Positions 25,669 through 33,420 of a stretch of 52,880 nt of DNA are shown here, in pieces; the stretch's first letter is position 1, and every line of letters starts with the position of its first letter. A model generated the notes under the pieces. The model saw nothing but the letters and a program-made list of their open reading frames with translations. It had not been told where the DNA came from and searched no databases. A program made the position numbers and the translations under genes. The stretch lies in the NCBI RefSeq assembly GCF_000331285.1, contig NZ_ANFX01000032.1, positions 169,019-221,898 of the forward strand. Direction: 5' to 3'. The stretch is from Porphyrobacter sp. AAP82 (lineage in GTDB: Bacteria > Pseudomonadota > Alphaproteobacteria > Sphingomonadales > Sphingomonadaceae).

Positions 25669-26682
25669 ATGGCCGGAGTTCAGGTTGGCAAGCGGATCAT
25701 CGGGGCCGATGCGCCCGTGACCGTCGGCTGGGAGAATACCGGCAGGGTCGAAGGCGGACCGGTCAAGCAGTTCGTCTTCACATATTTCCAGCCCGTCATG
25801 CTCTTTGCGGCGATTGCCTTCTGGTATTACGCGCCCAACTGGCTTGCCGTCGCTTCGACCGCGATTGCCATCCGGCTCGGCTGGACGGTGCTGCTGCTGG
25901 CGCTCGAATGGGTCAATCCGCGCTACAACAGCTGGCAGCTGACGTGGAAGGAGTTTGCCACCGATCTGTTCTATGTCGCGCTCGGCATGACCTTCCTGCG
26001 CATGGTCGATGCCTACATCGGCGACGGCGCGATAATCGAGGCGGTGCAGGGCGCGTTTGACTGGAAGAAGTTCGACTGGTTCACCGGCCTGCCGCTGCTG
26101 GTGCAGGCCGTGCTGATCTCGATGATCTTCGACTTCGGCCAGTACTGGATGCACCGCGCGATGCACAACTGGCACCCGCTATGGCTGACCCATGCGCCGC
26201 ACCACTACATCACCCAATTGAATGTCCAGAAGGGCGCGGTCGGCAATCCGGTCGAGCTGTTCCTGATCGGACTGGGGATCGGCGGCTTCTTCGACTTCCT
26301 GCCCCGCGCCTTCCTGCTGGCGGGCGCGATCGGCATGACCGTGGGCGTCTACCAGCACATCAACGTGCGCTTCAACACACCGCGCTGGTGGCGCTTCATC
26401 TTCAACACCACCGAACACCACTCGGTGCACCACTCGCAGGATTACGAGGCGACCCGCAGCAACTATTCGGGGACGTGGATCATCTGGGACCGCATTTTCG
26501 GCACCTGCGTCGATGGCGAGGCGGAACAGCTGGGCATGGAAGGCGGACGCCGCATGGATATCGGCGAGACGATGGTGTTCCCCTTCCGCGAAGGCTGGCG
26601 CGACACGAAGGCGTGGTTTGCCAAGCGCCTTCGCGGCGGTAGCGGGGGCGCGATGCAGCCCGCGCTGGAACCTGCCGAGTGA
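25669..26682 (+). CDS. Sterol desaturase / fatty acid hydroxylase family membrane protein
   Basis: 337 residues with several hydrophobic segments (QPVMLFAAIAFWYYA, VLISMIFDFGQYWMH). The histidine clusters of the diiron fatty-acid-hydroxylase superfamily are present: HRAMH, HAPHH and EHHSVHH, plus an earlier QYWMH. These integral membrane enzymes use diiron and O2 to hydroxylate or desaturate lipids, sterols or carotenoids. The ATG at 25669 follows a moderate GGGG-type signal. It overlaps the next gene by 4 bases (GTGA), so the two are probably a functional pair. The lipid substrate is not evident. Confidence 0.88.
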   Translation: MAGVQVGKRIIGADAPVTVGWENTGRVEGGPVKQFVFTYFQPVMLFAAIAFWYYAPNWLAVASTAIAIRLGWTVLLLALEWVNPRYNSWQLTWKEFATDLFYVALGMTFLRMVDAYIGDGAIIEAVQGAFDWKKFDWFTGLPLLVQAVLISMIFDFGQYWMHRAMHNWHPLWLTHAPHHYITQLNVQKGAVGNPVELFLIGLGIGGFFDFLPRAFLLAGAIGMTVGVYQHINVRFNTPRWWRFIFNTTEHHSVHHSQDYEATRSNYSGTWIIWDRIFGTCVDGEAEQLGMEGGRRMDIGETMVFPFREGWRDTKAWFAKRLRGGSGGAMQPALEPAE

Positions 26683-27368
26683 CCGGGACCGCCGGAACGC
26701 TCGAAGCGCCGCGGCGGGCGGTCACGGGGCTCAAGCTCCCGCTCATCGACAATATCTGGCGCGTGCGCGGCGAGGTGCCGATCGATCCCGGGATGCCCGC
26801 GGCCGAAGCCTTTGCGCGGATCGATCCGCTGCTGCGAATCCCCGGCACCGATGTGTCGGAAGAGGGCGGGGTGCTGACCTACACCAAGCGCAACCCGCAG
26901 GCGCAGGACAAGCTGGCGACCTTCACCCGCGGGCGGATGTGGATCGAGCAGGCGGGCGCGGGCGCGGTGCTGCGCTTCGACCTGTTCAGCCATGCGCTGC
27001 TGCTGTGCTTCCTTGCGCCGCTGCTGTTCCTTGGCTTTTCGCAGCTGGCGATCACCATCAAAGCCTGGGAAGCTGCCGACACCGAGGCCGGTGCTAAGGC
27101 CGAGAAGAAGGACGAGAAGAAGCCGCCTGCGGCAAAGACCCTCAATCCGGTCGACGAATTCCTCGGCGCGCCCGCGCCCGAAGATCCGAGCAAGAAGAAG
27201 AAGGACAAGAAGAAGGACGCCAAGGACAAGGAGGGCCGTCATTCGCCTGACGAGGGCTATGTGCTCGCGGGCATCTTTGCGGCGGTCTATCTGTTCGGCC
27301 GCCGGCTCGAACCCTTCCTCGTGCGGCGGCGCCTGCGTGCCGCGCTGGCCGGCCCGCCGCCGGCCTAG
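26679..27368 (+). CDS. Unknown membrane protein with Lys-rich linker
   Basis: 229 residues, GTG start overlapping the sterol-desaturase-family stop. Not recognised. An N-terminal soluble part (about 1-100, with VRGEVPIDPGMPAAEAFARI and DVSEEGGVLTYTKR) is followed by a hydrophobic segment near residues 104-126 (ALLLCFLAPLLFLGF), a strongly charged linker rich in Lys/Glu/Asp (about 130-188, with DPSKKKKDKKKDAKDKEG) and a second hydrophobic segment (VLAGIFAAVYLFG) with an Arg-rich tail. The topology suggests two membrane passes with a basic loop. It may assist the hydroxylase-type partner. It is convergent with the ArsR gene, 3 bases apart. Confidence 0.75.
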   Translation: MTGTAGTLEAPRRAVTGLKLPLIDNIWRVRGEVPIDPGMPAAEAFARIDPLLRIPGTDVSEEGGVLTYTKRNPQAQDKLATFTRGRMWIEQAGAGAVLRFDLFSHALLLCFLAPLLFLGFSQLAITIKAWEAADTEAGAKAEKKDEKKPPAAKTLNPVDEFLGAPAPEDPSKKKKDKKKDAKDKEGRHSPDEGYVLAGIFAAVYLFGRRLEPFLVRRRLRAALAGPPPA

Positions 27369-27371
27369 ACC

Positions 27372-27725
27372 TCAGGAAAGCCGCGCGAAATTTGCGACCC
27401 CGGGGGCGGTGATACGTTGCGGGGCGGGGGTGATTGCGGCGGTCTGACCGCCCGGCGCGAGGCCGGATAGCGCGCCTGTCACCTCGCCGATGGCGGTGCT
27501 TGCCAATGCATAGAACACCAGCTTGGCATCCTTGCGCGTGACCACCAGCCCGGCCTTGCGCAGCACGCCCAATTGCTGCGAGAGCGCGGGCTGTCCGATG
27601 CCGGTCGCCTGCTCGATCTCGCCGACATTGCGCTCGCCCGCCGCCAGCGCGGCGAGGATGCGCCAGCGCAGCGGGTGGGCGAGCGCCTTCAGCGCCTCGA
27701 CAAGGGCCGGCTCGGCGATGCTCAC
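27372..27725 (-). CDS. ArsR-family regulator without cysteines
   Basis: 117 residues from the GTG that overlaps the peroxiredoxin stop (GTGA). A winged helix-turn-helix is clear: ALKALAHPLRWRILAALAAG, GIGQPALSQQLGVLRKAG, TRKDAKLVFYAL. Position and sequence resemble the BigR/SqrR-type regulators of persulfide genes, which sense sulfane sulfur with two cysteines. This protein has no cysteine at all; the first position reads Ala in RILAALAAGER. It sits downstream of peroxiredoxin on the same strand and next to a persulfide dioxygenase. It must sense differently, or need a partner, if it controls this module. Confidence 0.88.
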   Translation of the reverse strand: MSIAEPALVEALKALAHPLRWRILAALAAGERNVGEIEQATGIGQPALSQQLGVLRKAGLVVTRKDAKLVFYALASTAIGEVTGALSGLAPGGQTAAITPAPQRITAPGVANFARLS

Positions 27726-28354
27726 GCCGAAGGCCCCGTCTGGCGCAGGAACCACGCGGTCGCCTCTTCGGCGTCGAACACCGCGTCGAGATCGTGGCCG
27801 GGCGCCTCGAGCAGCGGGTCGCCCGGTTGCCAGTTGGCGGGCGCGAGCGCGCCTTGCGCATCGACCGCCCTGAGCCCGTCAAGCATGCGCAGCATCTCGG
27901 GGATCGAGCGGCCGAGGTTGGCCGGATAGCAGGTCATCGCCCGGATCACCCCGTGGGGGTCGATGAAGAAGGACGATCTCACTGCGCCGCTGTCGCGGTC
28001 GGCGGCGCAGACCATGCCGAAGGCGCGGGCGATGACCATCGTCGGATCCTCGATGATCGGGAAGCGCACCTCGACGCCGAACCGGTCGCGGATCATGCGC
28101 AGCCAGGCGAAGTGGGCAAAGAGGCTGTCGACCGAGAGCGCCATGAGGTCGCAGCCGCGCTGCGCGAAGGCCGGGGCCTCGCGGGCGAGGGCGACAAACT
28201 CGGTGGTGCACACCGGGGTGAAGTCCGCCGGGTGCGAGAACAGCACCAGCCAGCGGCCGCGATGGGCGGAGAGCCTGACCGGGCCGATGGTGCTGCGCGC
28301 CTCGAAATCGGGGGCGAGGTCGCCGATGCGCGGGGGCGGGGCGGGATGATCCAT
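27722..28354 (-). CDS. 1-Cys peroxiredoxin (Prx6 type)
   Basis: 210 residues from the ATG at 28354; an in-frame ATG 30 bases upstream (28384) lacks a ribosome binding site but could be used on a leaderless message. The N-terminus IGDLAPDFEA, the active-site LVLFSHPADFTPVCTTEF with peroxidatic Cys49, and the long C-terminal domain (FIDPHGVIRAMTCYPANLGR) mark the Prx6/1-Cys group. It reduces peroxides, and possibly hydropersulfides, in the cytosol. It diverges from the persulfide dioxygenase gene and overlaps the ArsR gene, which suggests a joint sulfur/oxidant stress module. Confidence 0.93.
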   Translation of the reverse strand: MDHPAPPPRIGDLAPDFEARSTIGPVRLSAHRGRWLVLFSHPADFTPVCTTEFVALAREAPAFAQRGCDLMALSVDSLFAHFAWLRMIRDRFGVEVRFPIIEDPTMVIARAFGMVCAADRDSGAVRSSFFIDPHGVIRAMTCYPANLGRSIPEMLRMLDGLRAVDAQGALAPANWQPGDPLLEAPGHDLDAVFDAEEATAWFLRQTGPSA

Positions 28355-28384
28355 GCCGGGGGCATAGTCCTTGACCGGCCTCAT

Positions 28385-28405
28385 TGCAATATATATACAC
28401 GATTT
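28385..28405. promoter_or_regulatory. AT-rich divergent promoter region (peroxiredoxin / persulfide dioxygenase)
   Basis: The gap between the leftward peroxiredoxin gene and the rightward dioxygenase gene contains the alternating run AATATATATAC followed by ACGATTTATG. It is the only strongly AT-rich stretch nearby. It is a likely bidirectional promoter and a plausible binding site for the ArsR-type regulator encoded at 27372. No exact operator consensus was confirmed. Confidence 0.4.
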
Positions 28406-28429
28406 ATGAAAGTGAATGGAGGAACGGCG

Positions 28430-29362
28430 ATGGACAGACATGATCCGGCGCTCGATCAGGCCAGTGCAAATGCCGAACGCGCTTTCGCCGAACCCGCCTT
28501 GCGTCCCGAAATCGCGAGCTTTTTCGATCCCGTCACCTTCACTGTCACCCACGTCGTCCACGATCCCGCCACGCGCGAGGCGGCGATTATCGACTCGGTG
28601 CTCGATTTCGATCCGGCCTCGGGCCGCACCGCCACCACCTCTGCCGATGCGGTGGTTGCGCATGTCACTTTGCAAAATCTGAAAGTGACATGGCTGCTCG
28701 AAACCCATGCCCATGCCGATCACTTCTCGGCCGCGCCCTACCTGCAAGAGAAGCTCGGCGGGAAAATCGCTATCGGCGCCGCGATCACCCGGGTCCAGCA
28801 GGTGTTCGGCAAGCTGTTCAACGCCGGCACCGAATTTGCCTGCGACGGATCGCAATTCGATGCACTGTTCGAGGACGGCGACAGCTTTGCCATCGGCAAT
28901 CTGACGGTCACGGTCCTCCACGTCCCCGGCCACACGCCTGCCTGCATCGCCTATGCGGTGGGGGATGCGGTGTTCGTGGGCGACACCATGTTCATGCCCG
29001 ACTACGGGACCGCGCGCGCCGATTTCCCGGGCGGCGACGCGCGCACCCTCTACCGTTCGTTGCGCCGCATCCTCGCGCTCCCGCCTGCCACGCGGCTGTT
29101 CCTGTGCCACGACTACCTGCCCGAGGGCCGCAGCGACTATGTGTGGGAGACCACCGTTGCCGCCGAGCGCGCGGGCAATGTGCACGCCCATGACGCGATC
29201 AGCGAGGACGAATTCGTCGCGATGCGCGAGGCCCGCGATGCCGGGCTTGCCATGCCGCGCCTGATCCTGCCGAGCGTGCAGGTCAACATGCGTGCCGGCC
29301 ACCTGCCGCCGCCGGACGAGAACGGCATCGTCTACCTCAAGCTGCCGGTGAACGCGGTATGA
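28430..29362 (+). CDS. Persulfide dioxygenase-like metallo-beta-lactamase protein
   Basis: 310 residues from the ATG at 28430, chosen because GGAGGA lies 6 bases upstream; an in-frame ATG at 28406 lacks one. Metal ligands appear in THAHADH (His93, His95, Asp97, His98), VPGHTP, VGDTMFMPDYGTARADFPGG and LCHDY. This is the ETHE1/Blh pattern, with the GTARADF motif typical of persulfide dioxygenases. It oxidises glutathione persulfide to sulfite with mononuclear iron. It overlaps the YeeE-like gene by 4 bases. An ordinary glyoxalase II is less likely given the motif and neighbours. Confidence 0.92.
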   Translation: MDRHDPALDQASANAERAFAEPALRPEIASFFDPVTFTVTHVVHDPATREAAIIDSVLDFDPASGRTATTSADAVVAHVTLQNLKVTWLLETHAHADHFSAAPYLQEKLGGKIAIGAAITRVQQVFGKLFNAGTEFACDGSQFDALFEDGDSFAIGNLTVTVLHVPGHTPACIAYAVGDAVFVGDTMFMPDYGTARADFPGGDARTLYRSLRRILALPPATRLFLCHDYLPEGRSDYVWETTVAAERAGNVHAHDAISEDEFVAMREARDAGLAMPRLILPSVQVNMRAGHLPPPDENGIVYLKLPVNAV

Positions 29363-29808
29363 CCTTGCCGGGCTTTCCCGATGCCGCGCCGGTCGCAGGG
29401 CTTGGCGGCGGCGTGCTGATCGGCCTTGCCGCTGCGCTGATGCTGCTTGGCGCGGGGCGGATCGCGGGGGTCTTGGGGATTGCCGCGCGCGCTTTCGGGA
29501 TCGCCGACAGCGCCTTGCCGCGTGCGCAGGCCTTCGCCTTTCTCGTCGGGCTTCCGCTCGGCACGCTGGTCGTGATGCGTCTGACGGGCGACCCCGCGCC
29601 TGCCTTTGCCGGGCCGCTGCCGCTGATTGTCGCAGGGCTCCTTGTCGGCATCGGCACCCGTCTCGGCAGCGGCTGCACCAGCGGGCACGGGGTATGCGGG
29701 ATGAGCCGTCTCTCGCAGCGCTCGCTGGTGGCGGTCGCGACCTTCATGGCGACCGGCTTTGCGACCGTGGCGGCGATGAATGCCCTCGGCATTGCGGTGC
29801 TGCCATGA
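29359..29808 (+). CDS. YeeE/YedE-family sulfur transporter, first half
   Basis: 149 residues, ATG overlapping the dioxygenase stop. It has four hydrophobic segments and the family motif GSGCTSGHGVCGMSRLSQRS near residue 105, with conserved cysteines that bind thiosulfate-type sulfur in characterised YeeE. It is one of two half-size proteins; together they equal one full YeeE. Inner membrane. It imports or exports a sulfane-sulfur compound in support of the dioxygenase. Confidence 0.9.
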   Translation: MTLPGFPDAAPVAGLGGGVLIGLAAALMLLGAGRIAGVLGIAARAFGIADSALPRAQAFAFLVGLPLGTLVVMRLTGDPAPAFAGPLPLIVAGLLVGIGTRLGSGCTSGHGVCGMSRLSQRSLVAVATFMATGFATVAAMNALGIAVLP

Positions 29809-30224
29809 TCCGCGCGCTGGTCGTCCCGCTGGTCTCGGGTACCATTTTCGGAGCAGGGCTCACCATCGGCGGCATGACCGATCCGGCACGGGTGCGCGGC
29901 TTTCTCGACCTGTTCGGTGATTGGGACCCGACGCTCGCCTTCGTGATGGGCGGTGCGGTGGCCGTGATGGCGATCGCCTGGGCGATCCAGCGCCGGATGC
30001 AGCGCCCCGCCTTGGCCGAGGCCTTCTCCCTTCCCGACCGCTCCGACATCACCGTGCCTCTGATAGCCGGTTCGGCGCTGTTCGGCGTGGGCTGGGCGAT
30101 TGCCGGCCTGTGCCCCGGCCCGGCCTTTGCCGCGCTCGCCATAGACCCGCTTGCGGCGGCGATCTTCCTTGCCGCGATGCTCGCCGGAATGGCGATAGCG
30201 CGACCCTTCGAAGCGCGCGGCTGA
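29805..30224 (+). CDS. YeeE/YedE-family sulfur transporter, second half
   Basis: 139 residues; the ATG overlaps the first half's stop. Blocks VSGTIFGAGLTIGGMTDPAR and FGVGWAIAGLCPGPA are the repeat counterparts of the first protein, with one cysteine in the GLCPGP motif. Four hydrophobic segments. The two-gene arrangement with a persulfide dioxygenase is common in proteobacteria (DUF6691/YeeE pairs), so this is not a frameshifted single gene. An 88-base gap precedes the oxidase operon. Confidence 0.9.
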   Translation: MIRALVVPLVSGTIFGAGLTIGGMTDPARVRGFLDLFGDWDPTLAFVMGGAVAVMAIAWAIQRRMQRPALAEAFSLPDRSDITVPLIAGSALFGVGWAIAGLCPGPAFAALAIDPLAAAIFLAAMLAGMAIARPFEARG

Positions 30225-30312
30225 GACGGTTTGCAACCCTTTGCCTGTCCAACCGTATAGCTCATGCAGCGATTGCAATTGATCGCCGAGGCCATGGGAT
30301 TACCTGCCGATC

Positions 30313-31767
30313 ATGTTCGAGAACCTTGACGCCCTGCTGCTCGCGCGGATCCAGTTTGCCTTCACGGTGAGCTTCCACTTCTTCTTCCCCTCGTTCTCGA
30401 TCGGCCTGGCAAGCTACCTCATGGTGCTCGAGGGGCTGTGGCTGAAGACGGGCAAGCCGGTCTATCTCGACCTCTTCAAATACTGGCTCAAGATCTTCGC
30501 GATCGCCTTTGCGATGGGCGTCGTCTCGGGGATCGTCATGTCCTACCAGTTCGGCACCAACTGGTCGGTGTTCTCCGACAAGGCCGGGCCGGTGATCGGG
30601 CCATTGATGGCCTACGAGGTGCTGACCGCCTTCTTCCTTGAAGCCGGCTTTCTCGGCGTGATGCTGTTCGGGATGCAGAAGGTCGGCAAGAAGCTGCACT
30701 TCTTCGCGACCTTCATGGTGGCTCTGGGCACCTTCGTTTCGGCCTTCTGGATCCTCAGCGTCAACAGCTGGATGCAGACGCCGACCGGCTATCTGATCGG
30801 CGAGAACGGCCAGTTCCTGCCCGGCGAGAGCTGGACCGCGATCATCTTCAACCTGAGCTTTCCCTACCGCCTCGTCCACACGGTGATGGCGGCCTATCTG
30901 ACCACCGCCTTCGTGGTCGGAGCCGTGGGCGCATGGCACCTGCTCAAGGACCGCGCCAACCCGCATGCCCGCAAGATGTTCTCGATGGCGATGTGGATGG
31001 CGGCGATCGTCACCCCGGCGCAGATCTTCGCGGGCGACATGCACGGATTGAATACCCTCGAGCACCAGCCCGCCAAGGTGATGGCGATGGAGGGGCACTA
31101 CCAGTCCCACCCCGATGGCGCGCCGCTGATCCTGTTCGGCATTCCCGACAGCGAGGCGAAAACCGTGCGCTACGCCATCGAGATCCCCAAGCTGTCCTCG
31201 CTGATCCTCAAGCACGAGCTGGACGCGCCCCTGAAGGGCCTCGACACCGTGCCCGATGACCGCGAGCCGCCGGTCGGCATCCTGTTCTGGAGCTTCCGCA
31301 TCATGGTCGGCATCGGCTTTGCCATGCTCGGGATCGGGCTGTGGAGCCTGTTGGGCAGAGCGCGCGGACGGCTCTACGACATGCCGTGGCTGCACCGCGC
31401 CGCCGTGCTGATGGGCCCATCGGGCTTTGCCGCGGTGCTCGCCGGATGGATCACCACCGAGGTCGGCCGCCAGCCTTTCGTCATCTACGGGCTCTTGCGG
31501 ACTGCCGATGCGGCCAGCCCGCTGGATGCGCCCGCAGTCGCCGCATCGCTGCTTGCCTTCATTCTCGTCTACTTCACCGTCTTCGGGATCGGCGTGTGGT
31601 ATATCCTCAAGCTGATGGGCAAGGCGCCGCACCCGGGCGAATACGGGGTCAAGCGCGGCGATGTCGGCCCGATCCGCACTGCCGGCATCACCCCGGGGCC
31701 GACGCAGAACCCGGGCGGCGCGGAAACCCTGCCCACGCAGGCGCCTGACGAGAAGGAGCCGGTGTGA
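30313..31767 (+). CDS. cydA: Cytochrome bd-type ubiquinol oxidase subunit I (CIO-like)
   Basis: 484 residues, short for CydA and consistent with a short Q-loop, cyanide-insensitive (CioA-like) enzyme. Seen: LLLARIQFAFTVSFHFFFP with heme-ligand His22, the Arg/Met-rich helices around YRLVHTVMAAYL, and GWITTEVGRQPFVIYGL, a variant (Phe) of the usual GRQPW. It carries the three hemes and oxidises quinol while reducing O2 to water at the inner membrane. It is first in a four-gene overlapping operon with cydB, a DUF2474 peptide and a DCC protein. Downstream of sulfide genes, a sulfide- or cyanide-tolerant oxidase would be useful; that link is inferred. Confidence 0.95.
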   Translation: MFENLDALLLARIQFAFTVSFHFFFPSFSIGLASYLMVLEGLWLKTGKPVYLDLFKYWLKIFAIAFAMGVVSGIVMSYQFGTNWSVFSDKAGPVIGPLMAYEVLTAFFLEAGFLGVMLFGMQKVGKKLHFFATFMVALGTFVSAFWILSVNSWMQTPTGYLIGENGQFLPGESWTAIIFNLSFPYRLVHTVMAAYLTTAFVVGAVGAWHLLKDRANPHARKMFSMAMWMAAIVTPAQIFAGDMHGLNTLEHQPAKVMAMEGHYQSHPDGAPLILFGIPDSEAKTVRYAIEIPKLSSLILKHELDAPLKGLDTVPDDREPPVGILFWSFRIMVGIGFAMLGIGLWSLLGRARGRLYDMPWLHRAAVLMGPSGFAAVLAGWITTEVGRQPFVIYGLLRTADAASPLDAPAVAASLLAFILVYFTVFGIGVWYILKLMGKAPHPGEYGVKRGDVGPIRTAGITPGPTQNPGGAETLPTQAPDEKEPV

Positions 31768-32762
31768 TGGACCTCACCGTCGTCTGGGCCTTCATCATCG
31801 CCTTTGCGGTCTTCGCCTATGTGGTGATGGACGGGTTCGATCTCGGCATCGGCATCCTCTTTCCCACCTTCAAGGCCGGGCGCGAGCGGGACCGGGCGAT
31901 GAACTCGATCGCGCCGGTGTGGGACGGGAACGAGACCTGGCTGGTGCTGGGGGGAGGGGGCCTCTTCGCGGCCTTCCCGCTCGCCTATGCGGTGATCCTT
32001 CCGGCGACCTATCCGCTGATCATCGCGATGCTGCTCGGCCTCGTGTTTCGCGGGGTCGCCTTCGAATACCGCTGGCGCGATCCTGCGCATCAGGCGTTCT
32101 GGGACATGGCCTTTTCGGGTGGCAGCCTCGTCGCGGCGCTGGCGCAGGGGATGACGCTGGGCGCGCTGCTGCAAGGCATCGAGGTGGAGGGCCGCGCCTA
32201 TGCGGGCAGCTGGTGGGACTGGCTCACGCCCTACACGCTCCTCACCGGCCTCGGCACGGTGGCGGGCTATGCCTTGCTGGGGAGCACCTGGCTGATCTGG
32301 AAGCTCGACGGGGAGGAGCAGGCGCACGCCCGCAAGCTCGCGATCCGCTGGGGCGCGGCGACGATCGTGCTGATGGGCGCGGTGAGCCTCTACAACATCG
32401 CCTTGAACGCCGATTACGCCGCGCGCTGGCTGTCGGCGCCGGAGGTCTATTACGTCGCCCCGGTGCCGATCCTGACCGCGATCGTCGCACTCTCGATGCT
32501 GCGCGCGATCCTCAAGGACCGCAATTCCAAGCCCTTCTGGCTGGGGATCGCCCTGTTTTTCCTCGGCATGAGCGGGCTTGGCGTCACGATCTGGCCCTAT
32601 GCCGTGCCTGAAAGCGTCACCATCTGGGAAGCGGCCGCGCCCTACCGCAGCCAAGCCTTCATGCTGGTGGGCGTCGCGCTGACCCTGCCGCTGATCCTCG
32701 CCTACACCGCCTGGGCCTATTGGGTGTTCCGCGGCAAGGTGGCGGACGAGGGGTATCACTGA
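31767..32762 (+). CDS. cydB: Cytochrome bd-type ubiquinol oxidase subunit II
   Basis: 331 residues from the ATG overlapping the cydA stop (TGATG); a GTG one codon earlier is possible. The N-terminus [20 protein letters not shown] and DLGIGILFP, then [20 protein letters not shown], are the CydB/AppB signature. Eight or so membrane helices follow. It pairs with CydA as the structural subunit. It overlaps the small DUF2474 gene by one base. Confidence 0.95.
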   Translation: MDLTVVWAFIIAFAVFAYVVMDGFDLGIGILFPTFKAGRERDRAMNSIAPVWDGNETWLVLGGGGLFAAFPLAYAVILPATYPLIIAMLLGLVFRGVAFEYRWRDPAHQAFWDMAFSGGSLVAALAQGMTLGALLQGIEVEGRAYAGSWWDWLTPYTLLTGLGTVAGYALLGSTWLIWKLDGEEQAHARKLAIRWGAATIVLMGAVSLYNIALNADYAARWLSAPEVYYVAPVPILTAIVALSMLRAILKDRNSKPFWLGIALFFLGMSGLGVTIWPYAVPESVTIWEAAAPYRSQAFMLVGVALTLPLILAYTAWAYWVFRGKVADEGYH

Positions 32763-32944
32763 TGCTGGCGCCCACGAGCTTGGAGCCGGAGCCGGAACAG
32801 CCCCCGCGCTCAAGTAGCGACGCGGTAACGCACAAGGACGCCCCCTTCTGGCAACGCTTCCTGTGGATGATCGGCATCTGGGCCGCCAGCGTCGCGGTGC
32901 TGGGCGCGGTTGCCTGGATCATCCGCCTGTGGATCGCGCCATGA
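32762..32944 (+). CDS. DUF2474-type small subunit of the bd oxidase
   Basis: 60 residues, ATG sharing one base with the cydB stop. A polar N-terminal half is followed by one hydrophobic helix (about residues 33-57: [20 protein letters not shown]) and a short basic end. Single-helix peptides in this position (CydX, DUF2474) stabilise bd-type oxidases. It overlaps the following DCC gene by 4 bases. Confidence 0.8.
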   Translation: MLAPTSLEPEPEQPPRSSSDAVTHKDAPFWQRFLWMIGIWAASVAVLGAVAWIIRLWIAP

Positions 32945-33288
32945 GCGGCCCGGTCAAGGTCTGGTATGACGGCGCCTGCCCGCTGTGCCTGCGCGAGATC
33001 GCGCTGATGCGGCGATTGGACCGGCGCGGGGCCATCGCCTTCGTCGATGTCGCGAGCGGCGCGGACCCCTCCTGCCCCGTCGACCGCGCGCAGCTGCTGG
33101 CGCGCTTCCATGCCGAAGAGGACGGGGTGATCCATGATGGCGCGGCGGCCTTCGCCGCGATGTGGCGCGCGATCCCGGTGCTGCGCCCGCTGGGGCTGGC
33201 GGCGAGCAACCCCCTCGTGCTGCGTCTGCTCGAAGCGCTGTACTTGCGCTTCCTGCGCCTGCGCCCGCGCCTGCAACGCCTGTTCTAG
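32941..33288 (+). CDS. DCC-family thiol-disulfide protein (DUF393)
   Basis: 115 residues. The N-terminal [13 protein letters not shown] carries the DxxCPxC motif (Asp10, Cys13, Cys16) that names the DCC family, thioredoxin-like in the active site. The rest is helical with a basic C-terminus ([14 protein letters not shown]). The reaction is unknown; a redox role in assembling or protecting the adjacent oxidase is inferred from the overlapping operon. ATGA overlap with DUF2474. Confidence 0.85.
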   Translation: MSGPVKVWYDGACPLCLREIALMRRLDRRGAIAFVDVASGADPSCPVDRAQLLARFHAEEDGVIHDGAAAFAAMWRAIPVLRPLGLAASNPLVLRLLEALYLRFLRLRPRLQRLF

Positions 33289-33300
33289 GCTTTGGCTGTC

Positions 33301-33345
33301 GCATCGCTTGAGCGGAAAACCGGTGCCCACTTTTCCGCGCGATGC
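33301..33345. repeat. Intergenic compound palindrome
   Basis: Outer arms GCATCGC (33301-33307) and GCGATGC (33339-33345), plus inner arms GCGGAAAA (33312-33319) and TTTTCCGC (33331-33338), form a 15-base-pair stem with a 4-base bulge and an 11-base loop. All 15 pairs are perfect. It lies 12 bases after the DCC gene. There is no T-run, so it is more like a dispersed intergenic repeat than a terminator. Similar GGAAAACCGGT-containing elements are familiar in alphaproteobacterial intergenic regions. Confidence 0.7.
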
Positions 33346-33420
33346 TCCCGAAAACCCCTTGCCCTGACGCACCGCATCGGCTGATCTTCCGTGCAAAGAC
33401 ACAGGGAGAGACCAACCGCC

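Noticed and set aside
29359..30224. Frameshift splitting one YeeE gene
   Set aside because: Both halves have their own start, clean ATGA overlap and complete repeat motifs; two-gene YeeE pairs are common next to persulfide dioxygenases.
30262..30300. FNR/Anr-type box before cydA
   Set aside because: The sequence GATTGCAATTGATC is only half similar to TTGAT-N4-ATCAA; not enough to call.
31437..31500. GRQPF in cytochrome bd subunit I as a defect
   Set aside because: Phe for Trp at this place looks like tolerated variation; the rest of the protein is intact, so it is not a pseudogene sign.
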